Assembly (NCBI GenBank): GCA_945859915.1
Contig: CAMAPF010000033.1
Span: 8,951,501 to 9,015,500, forward strand
Origin: Cuscuta epithymum
Taxonomy: Eukaryota; Streptophyta; Magnoliopsida; Solanales; Convolvulaceae
Reading direction: 5' to 3'
Length of the DNA stretch: 64,000 bases
Part shown: positions 59,291 through 64,000 of the stretch, in pieces
How the letters are laid out: each line of letters opens with the position of its first letter
Position numbering within the stretch: position 1 is the first letter of the stretch
Position numbers and translations under genes: made by a program
The notes under the pieces: generated by a model
Seen by the model: the letters and a program-made list of their open reading frames with translations, nothing else
Database searches by the model: none
Told to the model about the DNA's origin: nothing

Positions 59291-59805
59291 TATCTCTGGG
59301 AAGATCATCCATCATTCCCAGTTCTTCCCTTAGCTTGTTAAACCTTGCCTCTGAGAGAGGTTTGGTTAGAATATCTGCAAGCTGATCTTCAGTTGGAACA
59401 TGCTCAATTGAGATGTGCTTCTTCTCCACATGATCTCTGATGAAGTGATGTCTGATCTCAATATGCTTTGTCCTTGAATGCAGCACAGGATTCTGAGTGA
59501 TGGCAATGGCACTGGTATTGTCACATAGCAGCTTGATTTCCTGTGCTTGCACTCCATAATCCTTGAGTTGTTGCTTCATCCAAAGTAATTGAGCACAGCA
59601 GCTTCCAGCAGCAATATATTCAGCTTCAGCAGTGCTAGTTGAGATTGAATTCTGCTTCTTGCTAAACCAGGAGACAAGTCTCCCACCTAGCAATTGACAG
59701 TGACCAGAAGTGCTTTTCCTGTCCAATCTACAACCTGCAAAGTCTGAATCAGAATAACCAATTAGTTCAAAATTACCTCCCTTAGGATACTGATCGGGCT
59801 GAACT
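59286..59805 (-). pseudogene. Copia D pol, C-terminal part (RNase H), cut by element C
   Basis: PKGGNFELIGYSDSDFAGCRLDRKSTSGH starts the RNase H domain, then SAEAEYIAAGSCCAQLLW, LLCDNTSAIAITQNP, HSRTKHIEIRHHFIRDHV and DILTKPLSEARFNKLREELGM to the stop. All are intact over about 170 residues. Upstream pol is displaced by the family C LTR ending at 59806, so the rest lies beyond the window. Confidence 0.9.
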
Positions 59806-61177
59806 TGCAAGTATACAAGTGCCGATGTAGTAATAAATTACCGGTAAATACCGGGTCGATCCACAGGGAAATGGGTTGATATTATAAAGTCGAGTATTGA
59901 ATGCAAAGATTGTAAATGGTATAGTTTTTAGGAACTTTGTTCTTTAAGGTTGATTTAAACAAGAATAAGAATTACTAAGGCAATCGGGATTCACCTAAAT
60001 GCTTTAATAGTTATTTAATAATAGTTCTTTCCCAATAATCGTGAATACGATGTCGCTAATATATTCTCAACTCCGGTTAAGGCAGCGAGAGCGTGGTTTT
60101 CGTTACGTGTAAGTCCCGTTACGGCTTACATTCATCTACCAAAAACCCCGTTGAATATCAAGACATCACACCCGTATCATATAAGACCGGATATATTTCT
60201 ATTCTCGGTACTATATATGTTTATCCTTTAATGTTCATAGTTTAGACTTCAACGTTAATTGCAAGCATAAACTAAATTTAACATACTTCTATGTTGTACA
60301 CCATAGTCATAAACAATCAAAATATAAAGGATAAATCACAATTTATTGGTTTAGAACTTTTATCAAACACCTAGTGTACATAGAGGTTCATCCCTAGCCT
60401 TAGCTAAGAAGTTAGCCTCTAATGCTCATATTAATCACAATACAATATTGAAATGTAATGGAACATGAAATTACAAAGGAAATAATACCTAAACACCAAT
60501 GGTTTCGGAGGTTGAAGTTTCCTCCTCAAGAACTTGAAGAACAAAAGCAAAAACAAAGTATAAAGACTAAAAATTAATCTATGGAATGGAATGATCCTCT
60601 TGTTTGATGAATTGGGGGCTTTATATAGGCTAAAGATTGGCATCTTTTAGTCCATTCGAGCCCAGCAATCAAGCATGGAAGAAATATTTGATCAGATCAT
60701 TAGGAAAGTGGGTTTTTCCCATCAAGATCTTGCTGCACGTCTCTATGTTTTGTGCAGAATCGGGATTAACCGGCGCCGGTTATAGGGGTGGACCGGCGCC
60801 GGTTTTACTTCGCAGCTGGAAATCTGTTAAAAATTGGTATAACCGGCGCCGGTTATAGGGGTGGACCGGCGCCGGTTGACCTTCGGCACACCGTGGTAAA
60901 GCTGTTTAAGATGAAACCGGCGCCGGTTTTAAAGCATGACCGGTGCCGGTTTTCCCCTGCACTGCAATTCTTCATTTTTCGCTCCATTTTACGCCCGTGG
61001 CTGACCCCGAAGTGTCGGTTCTCGGCCCCTTTTGATCGTTGACTCCCGTTTCTTCATCTTTGATGTATTTGTGCGATTTTTTACTCAAAATGGGATTTAT
61101 ACCTGCTCTGTCTTTGAATATTTGTACAGATAATCATAATTACCTATATAAAATATAGGTAACTATTGTGCTTATCA
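59806..61177 (-). repeat. 3' LTR of Athila/Tat-like Gypsy element (family C)
   Basis: 1372 bp; minus-strand start TGATAAGCAC after the polypurine tract AGTGTGGGGGATT (plus 61178-61192), end TCCCTGTGGATCGACCC...CTTGTATACTTGCA. TATA box (minus TATATAAA) at 60620-60627. The element extends past the window end, and it inserted into the pol gene of Copia D. Confidence 0.85.
60769..60950 (-). promoter_or_regulatory. Family C palindrome array in the LTR (ACCGGCGCCGGT)
   Basis: Sites at 60769, 60792, 60842, 60865 and 60916 are perfect; 60939 has one change. The three pairs have start-to-start spacing of exactly 23 bp. The pair spacer ATAGGGGTGG is conserved twice here and once in the internal cluster. 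About 140 bp upstream of the TATA box. Confidence 0.9.
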
Positions 61178-61537
61178 AATCCCCCACACTTGAGCATTGC
61201 TTGTCCTCAAGCAATTTCTTCACCTTTGGATGTCTTGGTTAGTTTCAACAAAAATATATGAACAAAAATAAATCAATTTTTTTAAGAGAGATAAAAAAAA
61301 ATGACATATAAACTCTTTTATCATTCTCGGTCCAAAAACCATTTTTTTCAATTAAACACAAAAAGTATCATTTAGATTTAGAAAACTACTTATACTCTTG
61401 AAAATAAAGGAATGATTTGTGACTATGGTTTTTTTTTTGGGTGAGTGGGATGGCTTTTTGGTGTTTTTGACTTTTAAGTTGTATGAATCAATTGAACTTC
61501 CAAGATGAGACCATGAGTTTTTTTTTTTTTTTTCTTT

Positions 61538-61571
<34 letters not shown>

Positions 61572-62061
61572 CAAACTCATTTGAGAAGGTCTTCAACTAG
61601 TATTTACTGAAAGTCATTTGATGATGCCAATTTATTTGATGAGGTGTGAGAGTGGGTTTTGTGTTCCAAAATGGTGCTTGAATGTAGTATTTGACCATTT
61701 TTGGAAATGAAGGAAGGAGATGCTTTCTAGTCACAAGAATTTATTTTTTTTTTTTTTGGAATAATTTTCAAGAGTAAAGAGTAGTCTAAAAAAATGATAG
61801 GTTTTTGTAAATAATTAAAAAAAACTTTCTCAACCAAATACCCGTTAAAAAGAGAAATATGAAAATTTTACCTTCCTAAAAAAAAAAATTATTTTTGCAC
61901 ACATAACTTGTTTTAACTACCCATGAGATGCACCCCCCCCACACTTATAATACATTGTCTCAATGTATCATGCATGATAAACAAAATACTTTCAACATCC
62001 ACAATAAAATGTGTTTGAGAAAAGCAATGTCATAGAAAAAGCATTAACAACAACGCTGTAA
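61178..62061 (-). other. Family C 3' non-coding region with two polypurine-like tracts and long A/T runs
   Basis: Between the extra ORF and the LTR. It has a G-rich tract AAGTGTGGGGGGGG (plus 61932-61946) resembling the true tract at 61178-61192, and long T runs (about 61515-61571, broken by a few C). No ORF. Confidence 0.65.
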
Positions 62062-63189
62062 TTAATTTTCCGGGTCTTGAGGGGGGTACCCATGTTGGGA
62101 GTAGTAGTAGTCGGCGAATCTGTCGAAACGCTCCTCAAACCTCTGTTGTCTCTCCTCTTGCGTGTCCATCCGCGTATGCATGCGGGCCATGGAGTGCATC
62201 AAGTAGGCCATCGCGGGGTCGGTAGTGTGTGGCGGTTGTGGTGGCACCGGTGGCTCGGGTACGGCTCCATCGTCGTGAGCATCCTCCATTTCTTCTTCTC
62301 CATGTACCTCTTCCGCTCTCCTCGCCTCCTCCTCATCATGTAAGTTAGCAAAAAATCGTCCGGGGAACGTCCACTCTCCATCCGAAAGTTTATGTTGAAG
62401 GGCGGCCATGGTGGTATTGTCCAAAATGTTGGAGTCATCTGTGTAGATGACTTCTTCTCCTCTTAAATCCACCTTATAATGTTTGAATACCAAGGTGAGT
62501 AAAAGAGGAAAACAAAAGTTTTTGTCACCTCTTTTGGAGAGCACCACGGTCTTCATATCTTTGATAATGAGGTGGGGGAGAGATATTTTCGGAGTTTCTC
62601 CCAACCCCTCTACCATTTTAGAGAGAAGGTAGAGGTCTATTTTTCGGATGACATGACGGTCACTTGCTCGGGGGACAAGGTTGAATCCAATGAGATAAAT
62701 GATGAGTCGCTCACGGATGTTCAAATATTTAGTGAAGAGCTTTGGGAGTTCATACCTTTCCATTGTTCGAACTTCATCATAAGTCTTGTCACTGGAGATT
62801 CCTTTAAGGGTAAATTCCAGGGTTGTGCCGTCATCGGGGACCTTGAGGAGGCGGGAGAGAAAACTTGGATCAATCTTTATGTTCTTGCCTTTGACAAATG
62901 AGTGAATGACGGCATACCCAGTTTGTTTGTCCGTGATGTTGGCGTAGAACTCACGGACCAGTTGGGGGTAGTACGCCCCTGTTAGGGTAAGCATCACAGC
63001 CCACCCTAGCTCCATGAATGCCTCCGTTAGTTCAAAAGTGGCGTCGATGATCGGGTCAACTGTTTTCTCCACCACCATTCCCCATTTTTTTCTTGTTTCG
63101 TACCACTCCTCATTTTCATGAGAGGTGAAACGGGGGTGGGAGTATGAAGAAGAAGAGGCACCGTCATTTTGCTTCCTTTTTGGGGCCAT
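62062..63189 (-). CDS. Extra ORF of Gypsy C: plant transposon protein (PTPD) domain, 375 aa
   Basis: I start at MAPKRKQNDGASSSS (ATG at 63189), two bases after a consensus 3' splice site, rather than at the upstream in-frame ATG (63240), which lies in the intron. Residues 20-250 fit the 'putative plant transposon protein' domain: LVREFYANITDKQTGYAVIHSFVKGKNIKIDPSFLSRLL and the helical block with LIIYLIGFNL and DLYLLSKMVEGLG. The C-terminal part is acidic, then Pro-rich, then a short coiled coil (MHTRMDTQEERQQRFEERFDRFA). The basic N-terminus could be a nuclear signal. Frame intact, so the protein may be made. It holds the env-like position 3' of pol; no membrane segment is seen. Its activity is unknown. 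Confidence 0.78.
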   Translation of the reverse strand: MAPKRKQNDGASSSSYSHPRFTSHENEEWYETRKKWGMVVEKTVDPIIDATFELTEAFMELGWAVMLTLTGAYYPQLVREFYANITDKQTGYAVIHSFVKGKNIKIDPSFLSRLLKVPDDGTTLEFTLKGISSDKTYDEVRTMERYELPKLFTKYLNIRERLIIYLIGFNLVPRASDRHVIRKIDLYLLSKMVEGLGETPKISLPHLIIKDMKTVVLSKRGDKNFCFPLLLTLVFKHYKVDLRGEEVIYTDDSNILDNTTMAALQHKLSDGEWTFPGRFFANLHDEEEARRAEEVHGEEEMEDAHDDGAVPEPPVPPQPPHTTDPAMAYLMHSMARMHTRMDTQEERQQRFEERFDRFADYYYSQHGYPPQDPEN

Positions 63190-63191
63190 AC

Positions 63192-63620
63192 CTGCATGGT
63201 TAGAAGAGAAATAGGCACACAACACCATAAACTTCATCAATTCAAGGTATATTTTTCTAAATTGTTCATTAATTTTCCCAAAATTTCAAGTTTAATCACA
63301 AATTAAATGCAACAATGATGTTTGGAATGTTTATATATCAACACAAAAGTATTTCAGTGTTATTCAAGTCATCAATTGTAGAAATAATTTGAAATTAAGC
63401 ATGAAATTCGGACCTAGGGTTGAAAAAAAAAAAAATTTGCAAGAACTTCCCCCAATTCTCAACTTTAATCTGAAACTTTTGGCAAGAGTCATGTTTACAT
63501 TCATCATATAAGCACAAGTGATCAACTTCTAACAATTATAAACATGTAATTCGGCCAAAAATCGAAGAAGAAGCAAGGATTTCGAAAATTGAAAAAAAAT
63601 TGGGGGTTTAGCTTTTTTAC
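63192..63620 (-). other. Intron in the 5' leader of the C extra ORF
   Basis: 5' site CAAG/GTAAAAAAG at 63620 and 3' site CTAACCATGCAG/GTATGG ending at 63192, 429 bp, AT-rich. A short GC-richer leader exon lies upstream (about 63621-63800). Confidence 0.65.
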
Positions 63621-63825
63621 CTTGATTTTGTGGAGAAGAAGCTTGAAGATGATGTTGTGGAGCCTTGAGAGTGATGGGTTTGGGTTGTTTTGACCTTAGA
63701 ACTCGAAGCTATGGAGATTTGAGGGAGTGGGTGTCGTTTTTTTGGGAGCTTTCGTCCGAGGGGTTGCTGTTTTGGCTCGTGAGAATGACGGAAAGACGAG
63801 CTGGTGTTGGGTTAAAAACGGGTCA

Positions 63826-63984
63826 ACCGGCGCCGGTTATAGGGGTGGACCGGCGCCGGTCTTTGTTCGAATTTTCAAAAAATGACAGGTTTTAGTATAA
63901 CCGGCGCCGGTGATACGTGTATACCGGCGCCGGTTTTCCCCTGGGACTGACATCTCCGGTTGAAACATCAAAACCGGTGCCGGT
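63826..63984 (-). promoter_or_regulatory. Second, internal family C palindrome cluster
   Basis: ACCGGCGCCGGT at 63826, 63849, 63900 and 63923 (two pairs, 23 bp each), ACCGGTGCCGGT at 63973, and a further site cut by the window end (63996-64000). Shares the spacer ATAGGGGTGG and the following TTTTCCCCTG with the LTR array, so one array is a duplicate of the other. It lies just upstream of the leader exon of the extra ORF. Confidence 0.9.
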
Positions 63985-64000
63985 TATTCCATAAAACCGG

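Noticed and set aside
60769..60950. Regularly spaced palindromes as a CRISPR-like array
   Set aside because: Eukaryotic DNA, units of 12 bp, spacers short and partly repeated, and the array lies in an LTR promoter. No cas genes.
63192..63240. Upstream in-frame ATG (MMKFMVLCAYF) as start of the C extra ORF
   Set aside because: It lies 5' of a consensus splice acceptor and adds a hydrophobic stretch unlike the family; MAPKRKQ is the typical start. A signal peptide for an envelope was considered and dropped for this reason.

Overview
This is nuclear DNA from a repeat-rich flowering plant, most likely a eudicot. The evidence is the dominance of plant-type LTR retrotransposons primed by initiator-Met tRNA, plant L1-like LINEs, Stowaway, Harbinger, hAT and Mutator MITEs, a tRNA-derived SINE, long AT-rich spacers, and one intact plant family-1 glycosyltransferase gene. 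I cannot fix the family or species from sequence alone.

Layout. 0.7-4.0 kb: an ORF1-only LINE-like element with poly(A) and 12-bp target duplication, itself broken by an LTR (family A) and an odd 427-bp repeat. 4.57-9.12 kb: a young Copia element (gag-pol with three lesions). 9.8-11.5 kb: a solo LTR (family B). 12.4-15.6 kb: foldback elements and MITEs. 15.7-24.7 kb: a dead L1-like LINE into which a young Gag-protease-only Gypsy element and a hAT element have inserted. 24.9-26.3 kb: the intact UGT gene (minus strand), the only clear functional host gene. 26.9-29.4 kb: MITEs and a DUF4283 remnant. 29.6-33.3 kb: two copies of an element with CAGATCAG arrays around microsatellite cores, the first holding about 275 AAT units. 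33.4-37.3 kb: foldback elements, hAT remnants and SINEs. 37.8-43.8 kb: an RPA1-like gene fragment with a young Copia element in its first visible intron. 43.8-46.1 kb: an Athila-like pol fragment. 47.2-52.3 kb: a deleted Gypsy element of family A (minus strand) with MITE and MULE insertions. 53.7-59.8 kb: the 3' half of a SIRE-like Copia (family D, minus strand). 59.8-64.0 kb: the 3' part of an Athila/Tat-like Gypsy (family C, minus strand) inserted in D's pol.

Main observation. Families A, B, C and D each carry their own short, mostly palindromic motif, repeated in the LTR promoter region upstream of the TATA box: A = ACCCGATCGGGT, B = AGGCACGnCGTGCCT, C = ACCGGCGCCGGT, D = ACTCTGATC/CTCTGATG. 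In A, C and D the same private motif recurs as a second cluster inside the element, just upstream of the leader of an extra ORF between pol and the 3' LTR. In C and D this ORF encodes a protein resembling the 'putative plant transposon protein' domain family; in A only the leader survives. Many sites are paired 21-24 bp apart, about two helical turns. The two young Copia elements and the Gag-only Gypsy element show no such arrays. I infer a self-recognition system in which the extra protein, or a host factor, acts on each element's own motif at both the LTR and an internal promoter. The binding partner is unproven.
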